From assembly GCA_021324435.1 (NCBI GenBank), contig JAJPIZ010000041.1, positions 19,734-83,733 on the forward strand: a stretch of DNA of 64,000 bases, written 5' to 3'. This document shows, piece after piece, positions 1 to 9,393 of the stretch (its first letter is position 1; the number at the start of each line of letters is the position of its first letter). The notes beneath the pieces were generated by a model. That model saw only the letters and a list, made by a program, of their open reading frames with translations, did not search any database and was not told where the DNA came from. This DNA comes from Anaerolineae bacterium. Lineage in GTDB: Bacteria; Chloroflexota; Anaerolineae; Anaerolineales; Villigracilaceae. Both the position numbers and the translations under genes were made by a program.

Positions 1-942
1 TTCGTCCATGAAGCCCTGCCCGAAATTAATTTGGGTGAAGTGGATACGAGCCTGACGCTTTTTGGCAAGCGACTCAATGCCCCGATTCTAATTTCTTCGA
101 TGACGGGCGGAACGCCTCAGGCCGGGACCCTCAACCGGCGCCTGGCCGAAGCGGCCCAAGCCACGCGGACGGCGATGGGCGTCGGCAGTCAACGCGCCGC
201 ATTGGAAAATGTGTCGCAAGCCAGGACATTTCAAGTGCGAAAATATGCGCCGGATATTTTATTGTTCGCCAACCTCGGCGCAGTTCAACTGAATTACGGC
301 TACGCCATTGACCATTGCCGCCGCGCGGTGGACATGATCGAAGCCGACGCGCTTTATCTGCATTTGAATCCTTTGCAGGAGGCCGTTCAAGCCGGTGGAG
401 ACACAAACTTCAAAGGCCTGGCAAACAAGATCGAAGAAATTTGCAGGAAGTTGGAAGTGCCCATCATTGCAAAGGAAGTTGGCTGGGGAATCTCGCAACG
501 GACAGCCAAGTTGTTAGCCAATTGCGGAGTCAAAGCCATTGACGTCGCTGGCGCGGGCGGAACAAGTTGGTCGCAAGTGGAAATGCACCGCGCGCCCGAT
601 GAATTCACACGTGAACTCGCCGCGACGTTCGTTGGCTGGGGAATCCCAACGGCAGAAGCCATTCTCAATGTCAGGAAAGCCGCGCCAAAGATGGCGATCT
701 TCGCCAGCGGCGGCCTCAAAGACGGACTCGACATTGCCAAGTGCATCGCTCTCGGCGCAACCCTCGGCGGCATGGCGGGCAATTTCCTGAAAGCCGCCGC
801 GGTTTCAAGCGAGAAGGCGGTTGAGATGATCAAGCTGACGAAGAGACAAATTCAAGTCACAATGTTCGCGTGTGGCGTCGAAAAGCTGGAAAGTTTGAAT
901 ATTGGGAAATTGGTTGAGCGCTGGAATGACATATCAAAATAA
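1..942 (+). CDS. fni: Type 2 isopentenyl-diphosphate delta-isomerase (5' truncated by window edge)
   Basis: FMN-dependent enzyme that interconverts isopentenyl and dimethylallyl diphosphate in the cytoplasm. The reading frame is open from base 1 and reads [12 protein letters not shown] before the first internal start-like codon (TTG at 31), so the true start lies upstream; roughly 30 residues seem missing against the usual 330-350. Visible family signatures are SSMTGGTP, the glycine-rich flavin-binding segment [10 protein letters not shown], a second ASGGLKDG segment and the C-terminal MFACGV. The polyprenyl synthase at 1871 on the same strand uses the product, which fits an isoprenoid cluster. 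The family is clear; only the 5' end is missing. Confidence 0.93.
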   Translation, partial: FVHEALPEINLGEVDTSLTLFGKRLNAPILISSMTGGTPQAGTLNRRLAEAAQATRTAMGVGSQRAALENVSQARTFQVRKYAPDILLFANLGAVQLNYGYAIDHCRRAVDMIEADALYLHLNPLQEAVQAGGDTNFKGLANKIEEICRKLEVPIIAKEVGWGISQRTAKLLANCGVKAIDVAGAGGTSWSQVEMHRAPDEFTRELAATFVGWGIPTAEAILNVRKAAPKMAIFASGGLKDGLDIAKCIALGATLGGMAGNFLKAAAVSSEKAVEMIKLTKRQIQVTMFACGVEKLESLNIGKLVERWNDISK

Positions 943-957
943 CGCAGTATCGTAATC

Positions 958-1851
958 ATGTTATCCACTCTCAAGCATCTCAGCCTCGGCCTGATGATAG
1001 GAATGCTCTTCATGCTTCTGATTATTTCGGGGTTATTGATTCTGAATCCCGGCATCGCTCAAGCGGCGAATCCGTTTTTGCCAACCGGCACGTTCACACC
1101 TCCGCCCACCAACACAGCAACGCCAACACTTATTCCAACATTCACGCCGACCTTCACCCCCACCCCCACAGTGCTTGTCATTCCAACAAACGCGCCAATT
1201 GACACCCCTGATCCAGTTGAATCGCTGATTAGAGCGGGCGGCCTTATCTTTACAGGCCCTTTATCGAACGACCAGCAACTATCGCTATACAAGGCTTCAT
1301 TGAATTACATCGCGCCGACCATTCAAGACAGTGTTCGTATTTCAATAAGGGTGAATGGCGTCGGCTACGGAGACCCAACCAACATCTGCGGCCCGCTGGC
1401 AATTGCAATGATGAGAGACGCGGGAATCGTCGCAGAAGATGTCGCTCCGCACGATTTCTGGTTATTAAATCCCGCGATTCCCGAAGATCGTAAAATTTTG
1501 GATCGAGCCTTTCCCGCGAATCGTTTTTCATATATGAAGTTCACCAAGCCGCTCAACCGAATGGATTGGCGCGCCTTCCCGCTTCAACCCGGAGACTTTC
1601 TTTTCGTCTGGCATGGGTCTGGCGGCAACTTCGATCACATGCTTGTGGTCAACCGCGTGGATAGCAATCTGCGCGCCTACGCTGTCACCAATTATGGAAC
1701 GCCCGACGGATTCACAATTGCCGAAGTCATGTTGTACGATCCGTCCGATCCTAACGCCGGCATCTTTCACACATGGACCATGGAACGCAATCGCCCGCTC
1801 GGCTCCACCGGTTTTGGCGGCTTTGAATTGTGGCGACTCCGCGCGCCATGA
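958..1851 (+). CDS. Secreted cysteine-peptidase-like (C39/CHAP-like) protein with Thr/Pro stalk
   Basis: The protein opens with a hydrophobic segment (about residues 8-30) followed by an AQAA signal-peptidase-like site, so it is probably exported. Residues about 45-80 form a Thr/Pro-rich stalk with repeated TPT units, common on extracellular proteins of Anaerolineae. The C-terminal domain has a Cys in NICGPLAIAMM and a His in FDHMLVVNR, spaced as in papain-like amidases and C39/CHAP peptidases. I infer a catalytic Cys-His pair, but the family is not certain and no substrate is suggested. It lies between two isoprenoid genes with 15- and 19-base gaps and no clear ribosome binding site. The start was chosen because it gives a full signal sequence. 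Confidence 0.62.
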   Translation: MLSTLKHLSLGLMIGMLFMLLIISGLLILNPGIAQAANPFLPTGTFTPPPTNTATPTLIPTFTPTFTPTPTVLVIPTNAPIDTPDPVESLIRAGGLIFTGPLSNDQQLSLYKASLNYIAPTIQDSVRISIRVNGVGYGDPTNICGPLAIAMMRDAGIVAEDVAPHDFWLLNPAIPEDRKILDRAFPANRFSYMKFTKPLNRMDWRAFPLQPGDFLFVWHGSGGNFDHMLVVNRVDSNLRAYAVTNYGTPDGFTIAEVMLYDPSDPNAGIFHTWTMERNRPLGSTGFGGFELWRLRAP

Positions 1852-1870
1852 ATGAGGTACTCAAAACAAG

Positions 1871-2884
1871 ATGAGTCTCAAAGAACTTTCCGCGCTCATG
1901 CTTCCAGCCATCGAAGCAGAACTTCAACGGCAGGTCGAACGTTTGAATCAGCCGCGCACAAAATCTTTTTATGAAATGCTCACCTACCACATGGGCTGGA
2001 CGGGCGAAGGCGCCGGGCCTGACGCGGCAGGCAAACGCATCCGTCCGTTGATGGTGCTGTTGTGCGTTGCCGCATGTGAAGCAGACTGGAAGTCCGCCCT
2101 CCCTGCGTCAGCCGCAGTGGAACTCGTCCACAATTTTTCGCTTGTACATGATGACATTCAAGACAATTCACCAAAGCGACGCGGACGCTCGACGGTTTGG
2201 GCAAAGTGGGGCGCACCGATGGCGATCAACGTCGGCGACGCGCTGTTCGTGATTTCGAATCAAGCGATGCTGGATTTGAGTCGTTCGCATCCCGCCTCGA
2301 CCGTTTTACAGGCCGCTGCCATTTTGCATGATACCTGCCTCGAATTGACGCGCGGCCAATTCCTCGACATGTCTTACGAAAAACGAACCAACCTGACCGT
2401 TGACGATTACTGGCCGATGATCGAAGGCAAGACCGCCGCGCTCATTTCCGCCTGCACACAGATTGGCGCGATTCTCGGCGGAGCGGGTGACGCGACCGTC
2501 GAACAATATCGGGTCTTTGGCCGGGACCTCGGGCTGGCGTTCCAAGTCCAGGACGACATCCTCGGCATCTGGGGAAATGAAGCGCTGACCGGCAAGTCCG
2601 CGGCAAGCGATCTGGTCGAAGGAAAAAATTCATTGCCGATCTTGTACGGATTAAGCCAAAAGGGTAAGTTCGCTCAACGTTGGGCCGCGTCCGCTATAAG
2701 TCCGGCGGAAGTTGCGGAAGCGGCGCAGATGCTTATCAATGAAGGCGCGCAGGAGTATTCCCAGCGCGAGGCGCAACGTCTTACAAATCAGGCATTGGAG
2801 GCATTGCAAAAAACGAATCCAAAAGGCGAAGCAGGCAACGCGCTGTATGAATTGGCAGATAAGTTGCTCAATCGTGAGTCTTGA
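1871..2884 (+). CDS. Polyprenyl diphosphate synthase, probably geranylgeranyl diphosphate synthase
   Basis: Trans-isoprenyl diphosphate synthase that condenses IPP with allylic diphosphates. The first aspartate-rich motif is DDIQD in LVHDDIQDNSPKRRG and the second is QVQDDILG. The first motif has no two-residue insertion and has Phe five residues upstream; in the chain-length scheme for this family that fits a type I GGPP synthase. The product length is therefore an inference. At 337 aa it is normal for the family. It sits downstream of the IPP isomerase, and the tRNA-Gly promoter lies inside its 3' end. Confidence 0.88.
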   Translation: MSLKELSALMLPAIEAELQRQVERLNQPRTKSFYEMLTYHMGWTGEGAGPDAAGKRIRPLMVLLCVAACEADWKSALPASAAVELVHNFSLVHDDIQDNSPKRRGRSTVWAKWGAPMAINVGDALFVISNQAMLDLSRSHPASTVLQAAAILHDTCLELTRGQFLDMSYEKRTNLTVDDYWPMIEGKTAALISACTQIGAILGGAGDATVEQYRVFGRDLGLAFQVQDDILGIWGNEALTGKSAASDLVEGKNSLPILYGLSQKGKFAQRWAASAISPAEVAEAAQMLINEGAQEYSQREAQRLTNQALEALQKTNPKGEAGNALYELADKLLNRES

Positions 2885-2892
2885 TTTATAAT
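2864..2892 (+). promoter_or_regulatory. Sigma-70-type promoter for tRNA-Gly
   Basis: TTGCTC at 2864-2869, a 17-base spacer and TATAAT at 2887-2892, 13 bases before the tRNA. The -35 box lies within the 3' end of the polyprenyl synthase gene. Confidence 0.6.
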
Positions 2893-2905
2893 CCCGCACG
2901 TTCAA

Positions 2906-2977
2906 GCGGGTGTAGTTCAGTGGTAGAACGCTTGCTTCCCAAGCAAGATATCGTGGGTTCGAGTCCCATCACCCGCT
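2906..2977 (+). tRNA. tRNA-Gly (anticodon CCC)
   Basis: A full cloverleaf is visible. Acceptor GCGGGTG (2906-2912) pairs with CACCCGC (2970-2976). The D arm contains AGTGGT. The anticodon stem CTTGC/GCAAG holds loop TTCCCAA with anticodon CCC at 2938-2940. The T arm is GTGGG-TTCGAGT-CCCAT. The discriminator is T and CCA is not encoded. It reads GGG codons. Confidence 0.95.
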
Positions 2978-2978
2978 C

Positions 2979-3007
2979 AAAGTCGAGGCCAGTGCCTCGA
3001 CTTTTTT
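2979..3007 (+). terminator. Rho-independent terminator after tRNA-Gly
   Basis: Nine-base-pair stem AGTCGAGGC (2981-2989) with GCCTCGACT (2994-3002), loop CAGT, followed by a T run to 3007. Confidence 0.85.
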
Positions 3008-3077
3008 GTTAACTTTTTGCAATTCTGCTGTTATGAATGCAGTTCATCCCGCAAGTAAAATCTAACTCGGAGGCCGC

Positions 3078-3464
3078 ATGTCAGACAAAGGGACCATACT
3101 CTACGTTGAAGACAACCCCGATAACAGAAATCTCATCCGCCGCGTATTGGAAGCGGAGGATTATTCTGTCGTGGAAGCAAAAGATGCCAATCAGGCGCTG
3201 GAACGCCTGCAAACGATGCTGATTGATTTAATTTTGATGGACATCAGCATGCCCGATATGGATGGGTATACGCTGACGTCCAAGATCAAATCCATGCCGG
3301 GTTTTGCCAGCGTGCCAATTATCGCTGTGACGGCCAATGTGATGCGCGGTGATCGCGAGCGATCGCTGGAGGCCGGATGCGACGGTTATATTCAAAAGCC
3401 CATTGACATTGACACACTCTCTCAACAGCTCGAGCGATTCCTGACGAGGAGCACCAATGGCTAA
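3078..3464 (+). CDS. Stand-alone response regulator receiver (CheY-like)
   Basis: A single receiver domain of 128 aa with no output domain. It shows the acidic pocket (VEDNPDN near the N terminus), the phospho-acceptor Asp in LILMDISMPDMDG, the conserved Thr in VTANV and the Lys in QKPIDID. It follows a good ribosome binding site (CTCGGAGG, 8 bases before the ATG). It is the first gene of the signalling locus and overlaps the next receiver by 8 bases. A single-domain receiver beside a hybrid kinase usually shuttles phosphate or binds a target protein; which of these applies is not visible. Confidence 0.92.
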   Translation: MSDKGTILYVEDNPDNRNLIRRVLEAEDYSVVEAKDANQALERLQTMLIDLILMDISMPDMDGYTLTSKIKSMPGFASVPIIAVTANVMRGDRERSLEAGCDGYIQKPIDIDTLSQQLERFLTRSTNG

Positions 3465-3903
3465 TTTGCCAATTTCAGACACACAACCCCTGCGGAAGCC
3501 TGCCATTCCAAAAGATGCAACTGTTCTGGTGGTGGAAGACAACGTCTCCAACTTCGTTCTTATTGCCCGCATGTTGGGCTACCTGGGGATCCATTGCGAA
3601 TGGAAAACTTCGGGGTACGAGGTTGTTGAATATGCAGACACCCTCCCGCGTCTCGACTTGATCCTGATGGATATTCGTCTTCCTTATGAAGACGGATATG
3701 GCGCGCAGAAGAAAATCCGCGCGGCAGATCGTTTTCGATCCGTGCCCATCGTGGCAGTCACCGCGGAGGCCAGCCTCGAACAAATGAACAAGGCCAGGGA
3801 ATCGGGATTCGATGGTTTCCTTGGCAAACCGCTCGATCCAGATCGCTTCCCCGAACAGATCCGCAGAATCTTGAACGGCGAGCAAGTTTGGGAGTTTGCA
3901 TAA
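3457..3903 (+). CDS. Second stand-alone response regulator receiver
   Basis: A single receiver domain of 148 aa: pocket VVEDNVSNF, phospho-acceptor Asp in LILMDIRLPYEDGYG, Thr in VTAEAS and Lys in LGKPLDPDRF. An unstructured lead of about 20 residues precedes the domain. The start overlaps the preceding gene by 8 bases and has an AGGAG site just upstream, so translation is probably coupled. It differs from the first receiver around the acceptor (RLPYEDG against SMPDMDG), so the two are not recent copies. It likely takes part in phosphotransfer with the hybrid kinase at 19171. Confidence 0.9.
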   Translation: MANLPISDTQPLRKPAIPKDATVLVVEDNVSNFVLIARMLGYLGIHCEWKTSGYEVVEYADTLPRLDLILMDIRLPYEDGYGAQKKIRAADRFRSVPIVAVTAEASLEQMNKARESGFDGFLGKPLDPDRFPEQIRRILNGEQVWEFA

Positions 3904-3910
3904 ATTATAT

Positions 3911-6900
3911 ATGGAAGCCCATCCGCAGTCTTCGCTTGCAAGCAAAAATCCGACGCGTCGAACCAGCCTGGCAACCACGCTGGCATTAACGCTGTTTGCC
4001 TTTACGCTGATTCCATTGGGCCTCATGGCAGGCGCTTCTTATCTCCGCGCCCGCGCGCTTCTGCGCGAGCAAGTTCTAAGCCAGATGCAGGTTCAATTGA
4101 CAACCCAGATTCGCCAAGCGGATCTCGCCATCAAAACCAAAGAGATTCGCCTCGACCGGCTCGTACGCGGACCGGATTTTGCCAGCGAAATGGAAATCGC
4201 CCTGCACGCCAACCAAAGCAGTGACGAGTTCAAGGCTCTCCAAGACAATTTCTCCAATCAGGTCCGCTCGCTTAATCCTGAAATTGGAAAAGCAATTTTC
4301 AATCAATATTTTCTGATGAGACCAGATGGGGTCATTCGCATGGCAAGCAACCCGGCCTGGCAGGGCCTGTCACTGAAAGGCACAGCTCTCTACGAGACCT
4401 TGAACAGCGCCGATCACGAATCTCTCACAGCCTACGATTTTGCTCCGCTTTATCCGGGTCAATTAATCCTGATTACGATCTCACAATACCGCACACCGAC
4501 CGGCTCTCACCTTGGGACATTGGTGGGCATCACTGAGTCCCAAGGGCTGCAAGATATTCTACAAGGATTGATCAGTACCACACCAAACACTGACGCGTAC
4601 TTTATCACTGCCAACGGAACATTTATCGGCACCGATCCATACACAAAACAATTGACAGTCTTCCAGCCGTCAGATTCGCAAAACAAGGCTCTAGGCCCTG
4701 CGCTCGATGCTTTGATGAATCAAACGGACATCGTGCCTCAATCTCTTGAGTTTCAAACCACGGACGGCTCCCCGGTCATCGCACAGGCTACATGGGTAAA
4801 GACCATGAAGTCCGGGATTGTTTTGGAAATCCACCAAAGCCAGGTGTTTGGCCCATTGAATAGTCTGATTCCATTCACCGTGCTGGTTTTTATCATTGCT
4901 CTTCTGGCCATGGGCGCAGTGATCTGGCTCGGCGCGCAACGCGTCTTCCGCCCGCTGGTAACGCTGGCAGGAATTACACAAAAGTTTGCGGAAGGAAATT
5001 TCGACCAACGCGCGGAAGTAAAAAGCAGGAATGAAATCGGCCTGCTGGCAAACTCCTTCAACACCATGGCGGAGGAATTAAGTGGAATGTACCGCTCGCT
5101 CGAACAGAAAGTGGAGGAGCGCACGCGGCAGATACGCATCGCCGCCGAAGTGGCGCAACGAATCACGTCCACAACCAATGTTGACGAATTGCTCAACCGA
5201 ACGGTCGAGTTGCTCGTTAGGCAATTTAATTTTTACCATGCCAGTGTGTTCCTGCTTGATCGCGGCGGCAAGTTCGCGATTCTGCGTGCGGCGCATGGCC
5301 CAACTGCCGAAGTAATGCTCGGGCGCGGCCACCGTCTTGAGGTAGGTTCCGCATCCATCATTGGATGGGTCACTGCAAACAACCAGCCGCGCATCGCTTC
5401 CGACGTGGCGGAAGATCCGATTCACTTGAAAAATGAACTTTTGCCGGAGACGCGCTCCGAGGCAGGTATTCCAATCTCAGTCGGCAACCTTGTGCTTGGA
5501 GCGCTGGATGTTCAAAGCAAGGAAGCCAATGTCTTCGGGGCTGAGGCAATTGTGATGTTGCAGACCCTTGCCAGTCAGCTGGCTGTGGCGATTCAAAATG
5601 TCGGGCTGGTTGCCTCCACAGAAGTCAACTTCCAGGAATTGGAACGGTTGTATCGAGCCAGCCGCCAGATCGCATCAGCGCAGACAACGGATGACGCATT
5701 GAAAGCCGCGGCAAACGTTCTAAAAGATTCGCCTTACCCGGCCTCAGTGCTTTCGATACGCGAGAGACAATTACAGGTCGAGGCTGTGACCGACCCCGAT
5801 GAAGCAAATAATCTTCGCGATGCAGTTCGGGCGCTAAACAACGATTTGGATGAGGTGCAAAAATACTTATCGGGCAGCCCGGTCATTGCCGAGGCAGCCT
5901 CTACCAACCTCCCTGCCCCGCTGATTCGCTTTTCTCGACAAATGAATTATCAGTCTGCCGCCTTTTTGCCTATCATGAGCGGCGACGCGTTGGCCGGGTT
6001 GATCATCATGGGAGGCCGCAAGCAAACGCTCACCAGCGCAATCATTCAACCATACGCGAATATGACAGACTTGATCGGAATTACATTTGACAAGATCGCG
6101 GAAACCAAATTGAAAGAAAAACAGCTGACAGAGCGCGAGGCGTTGACGTCCATCAGCAACGCGGTTGCAGCTTCGTCTCTTGAACTCAACAAGTTTTATG
6201 CCGAGCTACATTCGCAGGTTCGCAAGAACATTGGCGATTATGCCTTCGTGATCGCGTTGTACGATAAAACCACGCAGACCGTGAGCATTCCCTACGCTTA
6301 TGAAGAAGGGCGCGTGGATAAAATTGAATCGTTCCCCCTCGGCGAAGGGCTGACTTCCATCCTGATTCGCACTCAACAGCCTCTGCTTCTCGCATACGAC
6401 ACAGAAAGACGCGCGGCTGAGTTGGGAGCAAAGATTGTCGGCAAACAGGCAAAGTCATGGATGGGTGCGCCTATGATGGTCCAGAACGAACCGATTGGCG
6501 CATTGATCGTTCAGGACCTCGAGCACGAAAATGCTTTCAACGAAGAGAACCTAAACTTCTTTAATGCTATGGCCAATCAGGTCGCGACGGTGATTCATAA
6601 TGCGAGACTGCTTGAAGAAAGCCGCACGCGCGCCATACAACTCCAGACTGCGGCAGAGATCGCACGCGATATCAGCAGTTCGCTCAATCTGGACGAGTTG
6701 CTGGCAAAGGCGGTCAATTACATTCGCGAACGCTTCGACTTTTATCACGCCTCCATTTTTCTGCTCGATCTGCCAGGAGAATTCGCTGTGATTCGCGAAG
6801 CGACTGGAGAAGCAGGCGCACAGATGAAGCGCGCCGGTCATAAACTTGGAGTTGGTTCCAAATCCATTGTGGGATACGTTGCAGGGCAAGGCGAGTCATT

Positions 6901-7810
6901 GATCGTGAACGACACTGCCAAAGACGCTACCTACTATGCCAATCCGCTTTTGCCAGATACGCGCTCCGAAGCCGCCATCCCTCTGAAGGTCGGTGATCGC
7001 ATTGTGGGCGTGATGGATGTGCAAAGCAGACAACCTTATGCATTCACCGACGACAACATGCGGACTCTGCAAATTCTTTCCGACCAGATGGCCATCGCGG
7101 TTGTCAATTCAGAGCTTTTTGCGGAAACACAGGAACATCTTTCACAACATCGTCTCTTGCATCACATCACCACAACGACCGCTTCCGGCTCGACCTTGGA
7201 AGAAGCCCTTGATAACGCTGTCACAGGTTTACAAGTAACACTGGGCGGTGATCGCGTGACAATTCTACTTGCCGATCGTGAGAAGAAAAAACTGGAAGTA
7301 AAAGCCGCTGTCGGCTACTCCGAAGAGATTATGCAATTGACAATCCCGATCGGCACCGGCATCACAGGATGGGCTGCGGCGCATCGGCGCTCACTGCGCG
7401 TCGCTGACGTGACGGAAGACCCGCGCTACATTCAAGCCAGCACGAATACACGCTCGGAGCTTGCAGTTCCGCTCGTTTATCGAAACGAATTGCTGGGAGT
7501 TCTAAACGTGGAAAGCGAACAGGTTGGGGCATACACAGAGAACGATGAAGAAATGCTCGGCACACTGGGCGGAAGTCTGGCGGCCATCATTGCCAACGCT
7601 CGTCTTCTGGAGCAAATCCGCAATCAGGCAGAGCGCGAACGCGCCTTGTATGAGATCACCAACAAAATCCGCCGATCAACAGACATGCAAACGATTCTGG
7701 CGACCACTGCCAGTGAATTAACAAAGGTCGTCGGAGCGCGGCGCACACAGATAAAAATCGGCACAGGCAAAAAGAATGGCGACGGCTCCGACAAGGATGG
7801 CGGCCAATGA
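3911..7810 (+). CDS. Receptor 1: Cache-HAMP-multi-GAF protein without a kinase domain
   Basis: Membrane receptor of about 1300 aa. Order: TM1 (about residues 20-42), an extracytoplasmic Cache-like region (about 45-310), TM2 (about 318-342), HAMP (about 345-395), a short coiled coil, then five GAF or GAF-like units (about 410-565, 575-745, 750-905, 910-1080, 1080-1240). The last about 60 residues contain only the opening helix and first strand of another GAF, then a polar tail. No HisKA, HATPase, GGDEF or methyl-accepting domain is present. ATG 3911 is preferred; TTG 3896, inside the previous gene, would add five residues. The tail GAF is shared with the five receptors that follow. Confidence 0.85.
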   Translation: MEAHPQSSLASKNPTRRTSLATTLALTLFAFTLIPLGLMAGASYLRARALLREQVLSQMQVQLTTQIRQADLAIKTKEIRLDRLVRGPDFASEMEIALHANQSSDEFKALQDNFSNQVRSLNPEIGKAIFNQYFLMRPDGVIRMASNPAWQGLSLKGTALYETLNSADHESLTAYDFAPLYPGQLILITISQYRTPTGSHLGTLVGITESQGLQDILQGLISTTPNTDAYFITANGTFIGTDPYTKQLTVFQPSDSQNKALGPALDALMNQTDIVPQSLEFQTTDGSPVIAQATWVKTMKSGIVLEIHQSQVFGPLNSLIPFTVLVFIIALLAMGAVIWLGAQRVFRPLVTLAGITQKFAEGNFDQRAEVKSRNEIGLLANSFNTMAEELSGMYRSLEQKVEERTRQIRIAAEVAQRITSTTNVDELLNRTVELLVRQFNFYHASVFLLDRGGKFAILRAAHGPTAEVMLGRGHRLEVGSASIIGWVTANNQPRIASDVAEDPIHLKNELLPETRSEAGIPISVGNLVLGALDVQSKEANVFGAEAIVMLQTLASQLAVAIQNVGLVASTEVNFQELERLYRASRQIASAQTTDDALKAAANVLKDSPYPASVLSIRERQLQVEAVTDPDEANNLRDAVRALNNDLDEVQKYLSGSPVIAEAASTNLPAPLIRFSRQMNYQSAAFLPIMSGDALAGLIIMGGRKQTLTSAIIQPYANMTDLIGITFDKIAETKLKEKQLTEREALTSISNAVAASSLELNKFYAELHSQVRKNIGDYAFVIALYDKTTQTVSIPYAYEEGRVDKIESFPLGEGLTSILIRTQQPLLLAYDTERRAAELGAKIVGKQAKSWMGAPMMVQNEPIGALIVQDLEHENAFNEENLNFFNAMANQVATVIHNARLLEESRTRAIQLQTAAEIARDISSSLNLDELLAKAVNYIRERFDFYHASIFLLDLPGEFAVIREATGEAGAQMKRAGHKLGVGSKSIVGYVAGQGESLIVNDTAKDATYYANPLLPDTRSEAAIPLKVGDRIVGVMDVQSRQPYAFTDDNMRTLQILSDQMAIAVVNSELFAETQEHLSQHRLLHHITTTTASGSTLEEALDNAVTGLQVTLGGDRVTILLADREKKKLEVKAAVGYSEEIMQLTIPIGTGITGWAAAHRRSLRVADVTEDPRYIQASTNTRSELAVPLVYRNELLGVLNVESEQVGAYTENDEEMLGTLGGSLAAIIANARLLEQIRNQAERERALYEITNKIRRSTDMQTILATTASELTKVVGARRTQIKIGTGKKNGDGSDKDGGQ

Positions 7811-9393
7811 ATATAAACCGCATATTGCCACTCAATCAAACAGACGAAACGGCCGGAGGGGTCTTCAGGAATTGGCGTGAGCATTTTGTCGGCCCGATGC
7901 TGATCGGCGCGTTGATCTTCGGCGCGCTGGCCCTTGTGCCAGCCTTGCTTGCCGCGCAAAATTACATGCTGGATGTTATCTTCGTCTTTGCATATCTTGT
8001 GCTGATTGCAGTCGCCTTGATTCGATTCCCATTTTGGCTCAGAATGGGAATCTTCCTCTTTGTAGCATTCATGCTGGGATTGAGCGAATTGCTCTCGACC
8101 GGCATCCTGGGCGACGCGATATTTTTCTTCCTCGGTTTTATCGTACTCGCGACCATGATGTTCTCGCCTCGCGCGGGCATGGTTGCTACGGCAATCACTT
8201 TGCTCACATTCGGCATCATAGGCTGGCTAACGCTAAGTGGCCGCATTGGCTTTCTGACCCCGGACGCCATGGTTGCAAAAACAGCGGACTGGTTGAGCGC
8301 CGCGGCCACCACTTTACTCTTTAGCGCCACAATTATCATCGGTCTTCGCCAACTGCATATCGAATTTCTCGACGCGCAAAAACAAACGGCGACTGTTTTG
8401 GATCAATTGGAAAAGGAACGAGGCCTGCTGGAACAACGCATTGAGGAAAGGACTTCGCAACTTCAGGCCGTCAATGAGGTAGGCCGCGCGGCCAGCGCCA
8501 TCCTCAATACTGAAGAACTGATCACTCGTGTTGTGAATCTGATAACCGACCGGTTTGGGTATTACTACACCGCCATCTTTATTGTGGACGAAAAGGGAGA
8601 ATGGGCGCTATTGCACGACGCGACCGGCGAGGCCGGACGCGTACTCAGAGAGAACAAACACAAACTTCGTGTGGGCGGAAACAGCATGGTGGGAACCGCG
8701 ATTGCAACGGGCAAAGTCCGCATCGCGCTGGACACCGGAACGGAGTCCGTGAGATTTGAGAATCCCCTGCTCCCCTACACGCGCTCTGAAATTGCCCTGC
8801 CGCTTATCGTGGGCGATCGCGTTCTCGGAGCATTAGACGTGCAGTCCACACAGGAATCCGCATTTGGTCCACAAGAAATCGAGACCTTGCAAGGCATGGT
8901 CAGCCAGGTGGCAATCGCGTTTGAGAATGCCCGCCTCTTCCAAAACGCACAGAGGAATCTCGATGAAATGCGGGCGATTCAACGACAGTACACGCTCGAG
9001 TCCTGGAAGTCTTTAAGCGAGAACAGTGAACTGGATTATCAGGTTGGCGATGAAGATGCATCTGCAACACCGGCAAGTCTTCAAGTCCCGCTGACGCTCA
9101 GAGATGAAATCATCGGCCAAATCAGCCTCGCAAGTGAAGGCGAATGGACGCCCGAGCAAAAGGGGTTGATCGAGGCTGTTGCCACGCAAGCCGCCTTGGC
9201 GCTTGAGAACGCGCGCCTGGTCGAAGAAAGCCAGGCATCTGCCGCGCGCGAGCATCTGCTGGCCGAGATCACAACGAGGATTTGGGCATCCACAACCACG
9301 GACGGAATTTTACAGGCGGCGGTTCGCGAACTTGGCCGCGCCTTCGACGCGAGTGAAGTCACCGTCGAATTGAAGGTGGAAGACAATGATTGA
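7807..9393 (+). CDS. Receptor 2: six-TM membrane protein with GAF repeats, no kinase
   Basis: 528 aa. Residues about 24-178 form five to six transmembrane helices with very short loops, so the sensory head is embedded in the membrane rather than a Cache domain. A coiled coil follows (about 185-215), then a complete GAF domain (about 220-375), a shortened GAF that keeps the last strands and the ALALENARL helix (about 380-475), and a truncated GAF start to residue 528. There is no HAMP and no catalytic output domain. It overlaps receptor 1 by four bases (ATGA), which suggests translational coupling. Confidence 0.85.
   Translation: MNINRILPLNQTDETAGGVFRNWREHFVGPMLIGALIFGALALVPALLAAQNYMLDVIFVFAYLVLIAVALIRFPFWLRMGIFLFVAFMLGLSELLSTGILGDAIFFFLGFIVLATMMFSPRAGMVATAITLLTFGIIGWLTLSGRIGFLTPDAMVAKTADWLSAAATTLLFSATIIIGLRQLHIEFLDAQKQTATVLDQLEKERGLLEQRIEERTSQLQAVNEVGRAASAILNTEELITRVVNLITDRFGYYYTAIFIVDEKGEWALLHDATGEAGRVLRENKHKLRVGGNSMVGTAIATGKVRIALDTGTESVRFENPLLPYTRSEIALPLIVGDRVLGALDVQSTQESAFGPQEIETLQGMVSQVAIAFENARLFQNAQRNLDEMRAIQRQYTLESWKSLSENSELDYQVGDEDASATPASLQVPLTLRDEIIGQISLASEGEWTPEQKGLIEAVATQAALALENARLVEESQASAAREHLLAEITTRIWASTTTDGILQAAVRELGRAFDASEVTVELKVEDND

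Noticed and set aside
3911..7810. Reading receptor 1 as a chemotaxis receptor or diguanylate cyclase
   Set aside because: There is no methyl-accepting signalling hairpin, GGDEF, EAL or kinase motif anywhere after HAMP.
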